From assembly GCF_900166625.1 (NCBI RefSeq), contig NZ_LT800499.1:124001-188000 (forward strand): DNA of 64,000 nt. Direction: 5' to 3'. Made by a program: the position numbers and the translations under genes. Each line of letters starts with the position of its first letter. The stretch's first letter is position 1. Source of the DNA: Halobacillus massiliensis. GTDB lineage: Bacteria > Bacillota > Bacilli > Bacillales > Halobacillaceae. Below, piece by piece: positions 1 to 9,049 of the stretch. Below the pieces are notes generated by a model that was not told the DNA's origin, did no database searches, and was given only the letters and a program-made list of their open reading frames with translations.

Positions 1-71
1 TCCTTCTGCGAAAGTACCGGCAAATACGCCTTCTTCGCAATATCACCGAGCCCAATAATCCCAACCCTCAT
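1..71 (-). CDS. Gfo/Idh/MocA-family oxidoreductase, N-terminal fragment
   Basis: Only the first 23 codons lie in the window; the gene continues beyond the left edge. The reverse strand reads MRVGIIGLGDIAKKAYLPVL, the first strand and glycine-rich turn (GxGxxA-type) of a Rossmann NAD(P)-binding domain, followed by the AYLPVL helix typical of Gfo/Idh/MocA sugar or inositol dehydrogenases. A GGGAGGG ribosome-binding site lies 6 bases before the ATG. Substrate cannot be inferred from this fragment. It is divergent from rlmH. Confidence 0.7.
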   Translation of the reverse strand, partial: MRVGIIGLGDIAKKAYLPVLSQK

Positions 72-194
72 GGTAAACCCTCCCATATTAAAAACTAGTA
101 CCCTTCTCATACCCCAAATCAAGAGGAGGGAATCTCTTAAATCCCACACTTCATGATAAAATGGAAACAGAATGACAATACGGAGGATTACTTT

Positions 195-674
195 ATGAAA
201 ATTACCATTATCTCGGTCGGAAAACTAAAAGAAAAATACTTAAAACAGGGCATTAACGAATACGTTAAGCGTCTTATCCCGTATGCGAAGGTTGATATCG
301 TTGAAGTCCCTGATGAAAAAGCACCCGAAAATTTAAGTGAAGCGCAAATGCTGGAAGTCAAGCAGAAGGAAGGCGAGCGGATCCTGGCAAAAATCCAGCA
401 AGACACTTATGTGATTACACTGGAGATAGAAGGCAAGCAGCTGACTTCAGAAAAACTCGCCAAGCAACTTGATGACCTGGCGACGTATGGCAAGAGCAAG
501 ATGGCGTTTGTGATTGGAGGATCACTGGGATTAAGTGATGAGGTGCTGCAGCGGAGTGATTTTGGTTTGTCTTTTTCAAAGATGACGTTTCCTCATCAGT
601 TGATGCGGTTGATGCTGGTAGAGCAGGTTTATCGGGCGTTTAAGATTAATCGGGGGGAACCGTATCACAAGTGA
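195..674 (+). CDS. rlmH: 23S rRNA (pseudouridine1915-N3)-methyltransferase RlmH
   Basis: A 159-residue SPOUT-family methyltransferase that methylates N3 of pseudouridine 1915 in helix 69 of 23S rRNA, using SAM in assembled 70S ribosomes. The start [17 protein letters not shown] follows GGAGG by 8 bases; an in-frame ATG 42 bases upstream has no Shine-Dalgarno. The trefoil-knot SAM site is seen as FVIGGSLG (about residues 105-112), with the conserved FPHQLMR segment and the family C-terminus EPYHK. Length is normal. Its 3' end is the well-known chromosomal insertion site of SCC elements in staphylococci (orfX), and here too a block of defence genes begins immediately downstream. Confidence 0.97.
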   Translation: MKITIISVGKLKEKYLKQGINEYVKRLIPYAKVDIVEVPDEKAPENLSEAQMLEVKQKEGERILAKIQQDTYVITLEIEGKQLTSEKLAKQLDDLATYGKSKMAFVIGGSLGLSDEVLQRSDFGLSFSKMTFPHQLMRLMLVEQVYRAFKINRGEPYHK

Positions 675-778
675 AGAATTGACTTTTGGTCTATTTAGCT
701 AAAGGGGTATAATTGAATATACCAATATTTGTTATAATTAAGATAGTAGCAGAATAATAAATACAGGTGTGATAAAAA

Positions 779-2701
779 TTGATAGTTTACGAAGCAACAA
801 AAAAAGACTTCTGTAATGATGTCTTCCAAGACACTCTCGTATCAAATATTGTTACCAACTACACCAACAGAATTGGTCATATTAATCAAAGCGAAGTAAG
901 GTCTTGGAATAATTCTATGCAATATATGTATCGTGTCCTTATGGATAATGAAATCCCTGACGATGCAGGGATAGCTATAGAATTTCAAATTCCTCATACT
1001 TCTAAAAGAGTTGACTTGCTTATCTCTGGAAAGGATGGGGAAGGTGACTCTGTTGTTGTTGTGGAGTTAAAACAGTGGGAAAAAATTGAGAAGATAATAG
1101 GTAAAGAGGCCATAGTTAAGACATTTATAAATCGTGGGTTGCGAGAGACTACGCATCCTTCTTATCAAGCATGGTCTTATGCTGCCCTTATAAAAGATTA
1201 CAATGAGAATGCACAAAAGGAGAATATAAACCTCTATCCTTGTGCTTATCTTCATAATTACAATAAATTAGGCACTGAAGATCCTTTGACGGATAAAATT
1301 TATGATTACTATGTTGAGAGGTCACCTGTATTTGTAAAAGGTGGCGCAGCTGATCTACGCTCCTTTATTAAGCGGCATATAAAGTTTGGAGACAATAAAG
1401 AAAACTTATATAAAATAGAGAGTGGTCGCATTAGGCCTTCAAAGTCGTTACAAGACTCCTTAAACAGCATGCTTAAAGGTAACGAAGAATTTATAATGAT
1501 TGATGACCAAAAAGTAATCTTTGAAACCGCGTTGCAATTGGCTGAGAAAGCAACCAGAACGGGCACTAAACAGGTACTTATCGTACGTGGTGGACCAGGG
1601 ACTGGGAAGTCAGTTTTAGCAGTAAATCTCCTCGTTGAGTTAACGAACCGAAGTCTTGTTACTCAATATGTCACTAAAAATGCAGCGCCTCGAAAAGTAT
1701 ACGCCAATAAGTTAAAAAAAGATTTCCGTAAAGGCCATATCGATAATTTATTTAAAGGGTCAGGTAGTTATGTGGATGCTCCTGATAATGAATTTGATGT
1801 TCTAATAGTTGATGAAGCTCACCGATTAAATGAAAAGTCAGGAATGTTCCAACATCTGGGTGAGAACCAGATGAAAGAAATCATTAATGCTTCCAAACTA
1901 TCAATCTTTTTTATTGATGAGAGACAGAGAGTCACTTTAAAAGATAAAGGTAATGTTAAGACGATTGAGGAGTTTGCCCAAGCAGAGAAATCAGAAATTA
2001 CGCTAGGGTACTTGGAATCGCAGTTCCGGTGCAATGGGTCAGATGGTTTTCTAGCATGGGTAGATGATGTATTAGAAATTAGACAAACGGCAAATGCCGA
2101 CTTTATTGATAATAGTTATGATGTACAGATTTTTTCAGATCCAAATGAACTGTTTAATACCATTAATGATTTAAATAAGGGAAATAATAAATCTCGCCTG
2201 GTTGCCGGTTACTGTTGGGACTGGATTAAAGAGGGGAAAAACCAATCTGAAGTGCACGACATTCAAATAAAAGAGAAGAATTTCGCTAAAAGCTGGAACT
2301 TAGGTAATTCTGAAACATGGGCAATAGATGAGGAGTCTATCCATGAAGTAGGTTGCATTCACACCTGTCAGGGGCTGGAATTTGACTATGTGGGTGTAAT
2401 TATTGGTGATGATTTAACCTTTGAAAACGGTAAGATAAAAACTGATTATACTCAAAGAGCTAGTACTGATAGTTCTCTTAGAGGTATCAAGAAAATGGCA
2501 AAAAGCAACCCACAGAAAGCTGAGCGTGTGGCGGATGAAATTATTCGTAATACTTATAGAACTTTAATGACTAGAGGGCAAAAAGGTTGTTATATTTATT
2601 GTACTAACAAGGATCTGGAAGAGTATTTAAAGGATAGAGTAAATAATTTATCTATAACTTATAGCGATAAAGTTGCAGAAGAAATAGAAAAATACAAGTA
2701 A
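779..2701 (+). CDS. DUF2075 nuclease-helicase-like protein, probable defence protein
   Basis: A 640-residue protein with a TTG start, placed 9 bases after AGGTG. The N-terminal third has a PD-(D/E)xK-like pattern: D near residue 79, then a hydrophobic strand ending in E-L-K near 95-97. The C-terminal half is a superfamily 1-type ATPase of the DUF2075 family: Walker A GGPGTGKS (about 271-278), Walker B VDEAH (about 344-348), HTCQGLEFDYVG (about 528) and the LMTRGQKG arginine motif (about 595). The family occurs in phage-defence loci, and nuclease plus helicase domains in one chain suggest degradation of invading nucleic acid (inference). The gene is AT-rich compared with rlmH, which suggests acquisition by transfer. 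A separate transcript from the next gene is likely, because a hairpin follows the stop. Confidence 0.75.
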   Translation: MIVYEATKKDFCNDVFQDTLVSNIVTNYTNRIGHINQSEVRSWNNSMQYMYRVLMDNEIPDDAGIAIEFQIPHTSKRVDLLISGKDGEGDSVVVVELKQWEKIEKIIGKEAIVKTFINRGLRETTHPSYQAWSYAALIKDYNENAQKENINLYPCAYLHNYNKLGTEDPLTDKIYDYYVERSPVFVKGGAADLRSFIKRHIKFGDNKENLYKIESGRIRPSKSLQDSLNSMLKGNEEFIMIDDQKVIFETALQLAEKATRTGTKQVLIVRGGPGTGKSVLAVNLLVELTNRSLVTQYVTKNAAPRKVYANKLKKDFRKGHIDNLFKGSGSYVDAPDNEFDVLIVDEAHRLNEKSGMFQHLGENQMKEIINASKLSIFFIDERQRVTLKDKGNVKTIEEFAQAEKSEITLGYLESQFRCNGSDGFLAWVDDVLEIRQTANADFIDNSYDVQIFSDPNELFNTINDLNKGNNKSRLVAGYCWDWIKEGKNQSEVHDIQIKEKNFAKSWNLGNSETWAIDEESIHEVGCIHTCQGLEFDYVGVIIGDDLTFENGKIKTDYTQRASTDSSLRGIKKMAKSNPQKAERVADEIIRNTYRTLMTRGQKGCYIYCTNKDLEEYLKDRVNNLSITYSDKVAEEIEKYK

Positions 2702-2710
2702 TTTATAATA

Positions 2711-2740
2711 AAAAAATCCATTGTTTATGGGTTTTTTATA
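2711..2740 (+). terminator. Rho-independent terminator after the DUF2075 gene
   Basis: AAAAAATCCAT and ATGGGTTTTTT form an 11-bp stem with one G-T pair around the loop TGTTT; the 3' arm doubles as the T-tract. Confidence 0.6.
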
Positions 2741-2809
2741 TTTTAACATAGTAATTTATTGTAAATAATAGTAAAATATTCTTGCGACTTACATAGGAGG
2801 TGAGAATAT

Positions 2810-3550
2810 ATGACCTTATTCTTAATTGGATTCTTAGCATTAATAGTTGCCCTAATCTATTTAATATTCCATTTTGTTAGCAAGATAAAGTATAAAGAGA
2901 GAATTTTATCAAAAAAGTTATTTTTTCCTCTTTTATTCGGTGGACTCTTATTTATGATTTTTGGTATAGGGTTTTCGGAAGACACTTCTGCAGCAGAACT
3001 TCAAGAGGAACTCAAAAAGAATGAAGAATTGTCAAATGACCTCAAGCAGTTCAAAGAAGAAAATGAAGAGTTAAAACTCCAACTTGAAGAACTCGATACC
3101 GCAAAAAAAGACTTAGAAGATGAGTTAGTAAGTACACAGGAAACTTTAAATACAAATTCTGATAAATTGAATGAGTTTAAAGCTTCATCTAAAGAACGCG
3201 ATAAAGAGAAGAAGGAATTAACAGAAGATAAGAAGCAATTAAACGAAGAAGTAGATAAGCTTAATTCAAAGGTCGATGAGCAAAAAGACTTAATTAGCGA
3301 ACTAAAGGATGAGAAATCATCCCTTCAAGCAGAAGTAGACAACTTACAATCAACAACTACAGTTTCTTCCAGTGAATCTAGTAAAACTGTTTCTACAGGA
3401 AGTAGTACTTCAAGCAGTGGTAATAGCAATACGTATTTTGACAACTGTAGTGCAGCTAAAGCAGCTGGCGCTGCACCTGTTTATGAGGGAGATCCTGGTT
3501 ACGGCCGTCACTTAGATCGAGACGGTGACGGGGTAGGGTGTGAATGGTAA
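2810..3550 (+). CDS. Membrane-anchored coiled-coil protein with Excalibur calcium-binding domain
   Basis: A 246-residue protein behind a strong AGGAGGTGAG site. Two hydrophobic segments (about 1-20 and 37-58) anchor it. Residues 65-190 are an almost unbroken Glu/Lys/Leu coiled coil, then a Ser/Thr linker, and residues 205-246 form an Excalibur domain with cysteines framing DRDGDGVGCEW, an EF-hand-like calcium loop. The likely topology puts the coiled coil and calcium domain outside the cell. It lies between two defence genes, but Excalibur proteins are also common in ordinary surface biology, so a role in defence is unproven. Its own terminator follows. Confidence 0.8.
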   Translation: MTLFLIGFLALIVALIYLIFHFVSKIKYKERILSKKLFFPLLFGGLLFMIFGIGFSEDTSAAELQEELKKNEELSNDLKQFKEENEELKLQLEELDTAKKDLEDELVSTQETLNTNSDKLNEFKASSKERDKEKKELTEDKKQLNEEVDKLNSKVDEQKDLISELKDEKSSLQAEVDNLQSTTTVSSSESSKTVSTGSSTSSSGNSNTYFDNCSAAKAAGAAPVYEGDPGYGRHLDRDGDGVGCEW

Positions 3551-3566
3551 TAAATATAAAAACTTT

Positions 3567-3601
3567 AAAATAAGCATATCTTTGAGATATGCTTATTTTT
3601 T
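3567..3601 (+). terminator. Terminator after the Excalibur gene
   Basis: AAAATAAGCATATC pairs with GATATGCTTATTTT around TTTGA, followed by T residues. It also lies upstream of the convergent HNH gene and may act in both directions. Confidence 0.8.
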
Positions 3602-3648
3602 GATTGTTTCTTTATTACTAAAAGATGGTTGTTCTATTAGGGGAAGCT

Positions 3649-4515
3649 CTACCCTTTATAAACTTCTCTAATATGCCAGTCCGTGTAGTCCTGACTAGGC
3701 TGGTATAAAGAAGACACAGGGTTTCGTGCTTTATGCATATGGAAAGAAGTGACCAGATCTTCAAAAGTTCCAAATCCTGTAGCATGGGAAGAAACTAAAA
3801 TTAAATGTTCATTAGTAACCGTCATTATTCCCTGGTCAAATAGCTTATGGTGCAAGGAACATAAGGCTAAACCATTTTCTTCTACATCTGGACCATTGAA
3901 TTGGTGCCATTTAATATGGGCGGCTTCGATGCCCACTAATCGATTGTGAATTTTTGCGTTAAAACCACAAATAGCACACCTCTCTTCATAGGCTTCAAGT
4001 ATTCTTTTCCGAAACTCAGGATCTCTGCGCTTCCTGGACAGTTTATAGGCTTTGTTAAGTGAGACCGCTTCAAGAAGGTCATCATGAAGAGTAGTGGGAA
4101 AATGCTCCTCTAAAATCTGTTGTGCCGTATCAAATATTAGGTTTTTATCCTTTTCCAACAGAGCTTGAACTTCCGGTGTAAACCCTCCAGTGATTTGATT
4201 ATCTAATAACTCCCGCCTAACTTTTGAGTAATTAGTGCTTTTGTAATCTACAGAAGTGCTTAATGTCCAGATCCCATCGTTAGGTAATCGGACAAATGGT
4301 TGTTCAGGGTGTTGAGATTTCCGGGGAGGACCGAATTCAATTAAAAGGGCTTTAAGATCCGAATCTGCTTCGGAAAAAGGAATAGCTGTTTGCTTGTAAG
4401 TATGTAGCTTGCCCAGCGCGTATAAAATCAATAAAGGTTTATGAGGAGCTCGTTGGTCGTATTTTTTCCAAATGGTAATCTGTTCTACTCTTCTCCTGAA
4501 TTGATTTATATTCAA
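3649..4515 (-). CDS. HNH endonuclease with N-terminal sulfur-binding-type domain (type IV restriction)
   Basis: A 288-residue protein. The N-terminal half (Q-R-A-P-H-K-P-L-L-I-L-Y-A-L-G at about residues 21-35) matches the sulfur-binding domain of endonucleases that recognise phosphorothioated DNA. The C-terminal half is an HNH/ββα-metal nuclease: CAIC (about 180-183), EAAHIKW (198 on), NGLALCSLHHKLFDQG (about 214-229). Members cut DNA modified by foreign Dnd systems. I chose the TTG at 4515: GAGGGGAG lies 9 bases before it, while the longer reading from TTG 4539 has no ribosome-binding site. It is divergent from the McrB-like gene. PT-DNA specificity is an inference from family resemblance. 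Confidence 0.8.
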   Translation of the reverse strand: MNINQFRRRVEQITIWKKYDQRAPHKPLLILYALGKLHTYKQTAIPFSEADSDLKALLIEFGPPRKSQHPEQPFVRLPNDGIWTLSTSVDYKSTNYSKVRRELLDNQITGGFTPEVQALLEKDKNLIFDTAQQILEEHFPTTLHDDLLEAVSLNKAYKLSRKRRDPEFRKRILEAYEERCAICGFNAKIHNRLVGIEAAHIKWHQFNGPDVEENGLALCSLHHKLFDQGIMTVTNEHLILVSSHATGFGTFEDLVTSFHMHKARNPVSSLYQPSQDYTDWHIREVYKG

Positions 4516-4617
4516 AGGATTATACTCCCCTCGTAACAAATTTTTTTAATACTTATAACTCTATTAAACAATTCCGCTAGACTTAAACATACAAAGTAAC
4601 ATTTTTAAGAGCTAGTT

Positions 4618-4634
4618 ATGTTAATATTTAACAT
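4618..4634. promoter_or_regulatory. Inverted repeat between divergent restriction genes
   Basis: ATGTTAA-TAT-TTAACAT is a perfect 7-3-7 dyad in the 256-bp space between the HNH and McrB-like genes, followed by TATAAA. It is a candidate operator or overlapping promoter. No regulator gene is present in the island. Confidence 0.35.
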
Positions 4635-4771
4635 ATAAATTAGCAGAACTTATAAGAGGAGAGTTAACGTGGGGTGAGTCTTAACATTTTTTGTAAATCA
4701 TAAGCCTTTATAAAAACTTAAGGCTACCTATTAAGTAATAAGAGATTTAATCTTTAAGGAGAGTCTAACTT

Positions 4772-6511
4772 ATGGATAGTCAAGTTAATGAAAGTACTAA
4801 AGATAAACTTAATTCGGCATTAACCAAAATTACAAGTGAATATCTATCAGAAAAAAACACTCCGTTTAAATCTAATTTATTGGGGAAGTTTGTTCGTTCT
4901 GAGGTTCCAGCCATGATTAATTCCCTGGAATTTATCAGCCAATCCCGGTTTATTGTGAAAGGATCGGTGGGCCAAGGCAATTGGGCGCAGGTGCCTTGGA
5001 TATCTATTTTAGATAAACACGTAACGACAAGCACACAGCGAGGCTACTATTTAGGGTACTTGTTTAGTGAAGACATGGAGAGGGTTTATCTAACGTTCAC
5101 TCAAGGAATTACTGAATCTTCGAAGGAACAGATTAAGAACATTAGAGAAGATATTAGAAGAACGATTCAGACAGATCGTTATCCTACTTCGTTACCTATA
5201 CATAAAGATAATACAATTAACCTCGGGAGCAGCTCGAAGGGGAAGGGTTATGAAGAGTCTGCAGCACTATATATTCAATATGATCCAAAATCTCTGCCTT
5301 CTGAAGCTGACCTGCAACAAGATTTAAAGTCAATGATTGATATATATGATTTCTACGTTCAAGTTCAAAGTGATCGTGTAAAAGAAAATGATACAGAAGA
5401 TAACATAGAATGGTCTGATGAAAAAATTATAACTCACATTCACACTTATATAAGGAAGCAAGGCTTTTATTATGAGTTAGAAGATGTAAAAAATTTATTT
5501 CTCTCGCTTAAAACAAAGCCTTTTGTAATTTTATCTGGTATTTCTGGTACAGGAAAAACAAAAATCGTAGAGTTGTTTTCAGAAAGTTTAGGAGCAACAG
5601 AGGAAAATAAGCAATTTACCTTAATTCCTGTAAGGCCCGACTGGAGTGACGGTTCTGACCTTTTAGGCTACACAGATATCAAAGGGGAATTTCAGGAGGG
5701 TCCGTTAACCTCTGTTATTAAGGAAGCGACCTTAAACAAAGATCGTCCTTACTTTGTTGTGTTAGACGAAATGAACTTGGCACGTGTAGAGTATTACTTT
5801 AGTGATTTTTTAAGTGTAATGGAAAGCAGAAAATGGGTAGATGGAGAAGTTCAAACTTTCCCCATCATAAGTGAGAATCAAGTTGGGGAACGCTTAACGA
5901 TCCCTCCTAATTTATTTATTATTGGGACGGTGAACATGGATGAAACTACTCATCCGTTTAGTAAAAAGGTGTTAGATCGTGCCAATACGATTGAATGTAA
6001 TGACGTTCATTTAGATACCTTATCTTTTCTTGAAGAAGAGGGAGGGCGAGATGAACCGATATATCTTACAAATGAACGGTTGCAGTCTAAGTATCTTCGT
6101 TTGAAAGATGCTTATGTATCAAATAAAGAACTCGTTGGAAACGTAACAGAAGAACTAGTTAAGATCAACGAGCTTCTTAAGGCTATTCAAGCACAGGTTG
6201 GTTACCGCGTTCGTGATGAAATTTGCTTTTATACGATTTATAGTCGCTATATAATGTCTCAGGACGAAGCGTTAGACTTTCAATTTTATCAGAAGATTCT
6301 TCCGCGACTGACAGCTAGTCATGGCCAAGCCTTTCAGGTGTTGAAGAACTTATTTACTTATTTTACAAACTACACTTACGATGAGGATTTATCACAAGAT
6401 CAGATCGAGGACATGCTTGATAAGGCGCGTTTTCCGAGAAGTGGTCAAAAGGTTTATGAGATGATCTTGCGAGGTGAGTTGGATGGATTTACTTCCTTCT
6501 GGAACAGCTGA
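4772..6511 (+). CDS. McrB-like GTPase with MrcB N-terminal specificity domain
   Basis: A 579-residue AAA+ protein behind AAGGAGAG. Residues 1-190 contain the MrcB/DUF3578 domain (GQGNWAQVPWISILD), a presumed modified-DNA sensor. The AAA+ module has Walker A GISGTGKT (about 256-263), Walker B VVLDEMN (about 328-334) and the McrB-type sensor region TVNMDETTHPFSKKVLDRA (from about 386). McrB family motors hydrolyse GTP, translocate DNA and activate a McrC-type nuclease, restricting methylated or otherwise modified DNA. The following DUF2357 gene overlaps its end by 29 bases, as expected for motor and nuclease subunits made together. Close relatives include LlaJI-type two-gene systems. Confidence 0.85.
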   Translation: MDSQVNESTKDKLNSALTKITSEYLSEKNTPFKSNLLGKFVRSEVPAMINSLEFISQSRFIVKGSVGQGNWAQVPWISILDKHVTTSTQRGYYLGYLFSEDMERVYLTFTQGITESSKEQIKNIREDIRRTIQTDRYPTSLPIHKDNTINLGSSSKGKGYEESAALYIQYDPKSLPSEADLQQDLKSMIDIYDFYVQVQSDRVKENDTEDNIEWSDEKIITHIHTYIRKQGFYYELEDVKNLFLSLKTKPFVILSGISGTGKTKIVELFSESLGATEENKQFTLIPVRPDWSDGSDLLGYTDIKGEFQEGPLTSVIKEATLNKDRPYFVVLDEMNLARVEYYFSDFLSVMESRKWVDGEVQTFPIISENQVGERLTIPPNLFIIGTVNMDETTHPFSKKVLDRANTIECNDVHLDTLSFLEEEGGRDEPIYLTNERLQSKYLRLKDAYVSNKELVGNVTEELVKINELLKAIQAQVGYRVRDEICFYTIYSRYIMSQDEALDFQFYQKILPRLTASHGQAFQVLKNLFTYFTNYTYDEDLSQDQIEDMLDKARFPRSGQKVYEMILRGELDGFTSFWNS

Positions 6512-8960
6512 CGAGAGAGAATTAATAGAAATAGAGACGGATCTGTTTTCCCTATATATTAAGGGGAAACCTTATCACAGTCGTTATGAAAGTTTGAAAC
6601 AATATAAGGCTATTCAGCCAAATGAATCCATGTACTTTTCAGCAACTGGGGAAGCTGTCGAGTCCGTGAGAGTCTTTGATGTTAATGAAGAAAAGCTCGT
6701 GGATCATACTACTGTGCCGCCTTTATTTTTTGAAAATGGGGTTTATCAACTCGTTGTAACACCTAAAAGTCATGCTTCGTTAGAATTTGAACATGAACAT
6801 CCTGCCATAAGGAATGCGGTCAGTAGGGTGGGAAAGCATCCTCATCAACTCTTAATGGGTAATTTGTCCTTTACGAATGAAGTAGGTTACACCACCTTTT
6901 CTATTCTTAGAGAAGGGAAAAAGCAGTTGGAGGTTACCTTGGAGGTCTTTCCATCCAAGCTATCTTATAAGCAAGATTATCAGCAGCTGTTAGAAGAAGT
7001 GAATGAAGAAGTTTATAACCTAGCCTATCATTTCGTTAAGAAAACCTATTTAGGTGCTACCACCACGCATACAGCCGATTCCTCTTGGACAGAGTTTTAT
7101 CGTTTAGTAATGAAATACTTTCAACAATTTGCTAAGGCTGTCTCCCAAATCGAAAATCAGCCTCACCATCAACTAAAGAGAGAACATCGCTTAGTGCGAG
7201 GAGACCAGCTAAAAAGGCAAGACACGGCTGGTTTAAAATATCTACGTAAACGTCCCGGTCTATTTGTGGAATCTACAAATGGTATGCCAATTCATGAAAA
7301 GAAGATGTTGCCTACAAAAGGGATAAACGTCCAAAAAGATCAAACCTATGACACACTGGAAAATTGCTTCGTCAAATGGATGATGGTTAGACTTTCTCAT
7401 AAAATGAATTCATTGAGACGAAAGTTGGAAGAGGGTCGTACGCTTTATCAACAAAATCCTCACAACGATAAAATAAAACTAGTAAAAGATATAGAGTCTT
7501 CTTTACAAAGGAAGCTTGCTTCCTCCTTTTGGAGAGAAATAGGAAAGCTTGATCGATCTGTCATGACACTTGTGCTCCAAATGGCTCCAGGATATCGAGA
7601 GGCTTACCAAACCTATTTGACGCTATCTCGTGGCTTAGTTTTACATGGGGAGTTAGCGAGGATGTCAGTCAAAGATGTTTCTACACTCTATGAATATTGG
7701 ACGTTTTTAAAATTAGGGCAGATACTAGCTTCTAAGTACAAGATGATCAGTCAAGATATCATTAAGGTCAAACGTGATGGTCTTTTTGTAACTTTGAATC
7801 AGTCGAAGGCCGCCAAAAGGGTCTTTCGTCATCCTCATACGAATGAAAAGATCACCTTACACTTCCAAAAGCATTCAGGAAAATTGCCGACGGTAAGGCA
7901 AAAACCTGATTCCATGTTAAGCATAGAAAAAGTAGGAAAAGATCACACGTACGAGTATGTTTTTGATGCCAAGTACCGAGTCGACTTTGCTGCAGAAGGA
8001 AGTTATTATGGACGGACTTATGGTAGTCCGGGTCCACTTGAGGAAGACATTAATACGATGCACCGCTACAGGGATGCAATAGTAGAAAGTAAAGCTAGCA
8101 ACTATGAGCGTACTACTTTTGGTGCCTATGTGTTATTTCCGTGGGGTGGAGAACATGAATACGAAAAGCACTCCTTTTACAAAAGTATTCAAAAAGTAAA
8201 TATAGGTGGCTTTCCTTTCTTGCCTCAATCAACCGCACTAGTGGAACGTTTCTTAGACCGATTAATCGAATGCTCTCCTAAACAATTACAAGAAGAAGGA
8301 ATTCTGCCTAAAGGCACGCTTGAAGAATGGAGCTCTAGGATAGAAGAGAAAGTGTTGATCGTAAAGGTAGACAGTGAACAACAGTTACGAAACATTAACC
8401 AAACTGGTCACATGTTTATACCTGATTCATACTTTTGCAAGGGGTGGAAAGAAGCGAATTATATAGCCTTATATAAACCAAAAACTATCTTTGAAGATGA
8501 GGGGGGGATCTCTCAATACGCCAAAATAAGTGATTCAGTAGTAGATTATGAGCAAAGTGGAATCAGTCTTTACATGGATGCCTGGGAAAGGCTTAAACAT
8601 TCGATAAAGCCAGTGGGCTATGGAATTAGTACTTCCACTTTAACTACTTTATCCAATTTGAAAGCATCCAAAGAATTACCTCAGCTCTATATGAAGAACT
8701 CTAGAGAGAAACAGGTATGGCTAGTGTTAAGGAGGTTTTCTAGGGAGATTCGTGTGGAACTTGATCATAAGGATATGGATAGTGTAAGGAAAGTTAAATC
8801 TTTTCAGTCACTAACTAATGGATTAACGGTAGAGGTGCACGAATCGGTTGTTAAGGTACGTTCAGATAAAAGTGAGTTGTCTTTTTCGTATGAAGATGTG
8901 ATGCACAGCGTTAATAAAGTATTTAGGCAAATAGTGAATATTCTATCGATCCATGACTGA
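6483..8960 (+). CDS. DUF2357 McrC-like nuclease subunit
   Basis: An 825-residue partner of the McrB-like GTPase. The N-terminal DUF2357 region is probably an adapter that contacts the motor. A C-terminal PD-(D/E)xK nuclease is visible: TLYEYWTFLKL (about 401-411), then YVFDAKYRVDF near 491-501 with the metal-binding D and the catalytic D-A-K. The start is uncertain: a GTG at 6474 lies inside the GAGGTGAG Shine-Dalgarno, so ATG 6483 is preferred. It overlaps the end of the GTPase gene, indicating translational coupling. A terminator follows. Confidence 0.82.
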   Translation: MDLLPSGTADERELIEIETDLFSLYIKGKPYHSRYESLKQYKAIQPNESMYFSATGEAVESVRVFDVNEEKLVDHTTVPPLFFENGVYQLVVTPKSHASLEFEHEHPAIRNAVSRVGKHPHQLLMGNLSFTNEVGYTTFSILREGKKQLEVTLEVFPSKLSYKQDYQQLLEEVNEEVYNLAYHFVKKTYLGATTTHTADSSWTEFYRLVMKYFQQFAKAVSQIENQPHHQLKREHRLVRGDQLKRQDTAGLKYLRKRPGLFVESTNGMPIHEKKMLPTKGINVQKDQTYDTLENCFVKWMMVRLSHKMNSLRRKLEEGRTLYQQNPHNDKIKLVKDIESSLQRKLASSFWREIGKLDRSVMTLVLQMAPGYREAYQTYLTLSRGLVLHGELARMSVKDVSTLYEYWTFLKLGQILASKYKMISQDIIKVKRDGLFVTLNQSKAAKRVFRHPHTNEKITLHFQKHSGKLPTVRQKPDSMLSIEKVGKDHTYEYVFDAKYRVDFAAEGSYYGRTYGSPGPLEEDINTMHRYRDAIVESKASNYERTTFGAYVLFPWGGEHEYEKHSFYKSIQKVNIGGFPFLPQSTALVERFLDRLIECSPKQLQEEGILPKGTLEEWSSRIEEKVLIVKVDSEQQLRNINQTGHMFIPDSYFCKGWKEANYIALYKPKTIFEDEGGISQYAKISDSVVDYEQSGISLYMDAWERLKHSIKPVGYGISTSTLTTLSNLKASKELPQLYMKNSREKQVWLVLRRFSREIRVELDHKDMDSVRKVKSFQSLTNGLTVEVHESVVKVRSDKSELSFSYEDVMHSVNKVFRQIVNILSIHD

Positions 8961-8975
8961 AATATCAGAATTTAA

Positions 8976-9008
8976 GAAAGGGCCTTTCCACTACGGAAGG
9001 TCCTTTAT
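8976..9008 (+). terminator. Terminator after the McrBC-like operon
   Basis: AAAGGGCCTTTCC pairs with GGAAGGTCCTTT around a short ACTAC loop, with minor mismatches. Confidence 0.7.
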
Positions 9009-9049
9009 CTCTGAGTTAGATGATTAGGGATCTTTCCGATTTATTAGAT

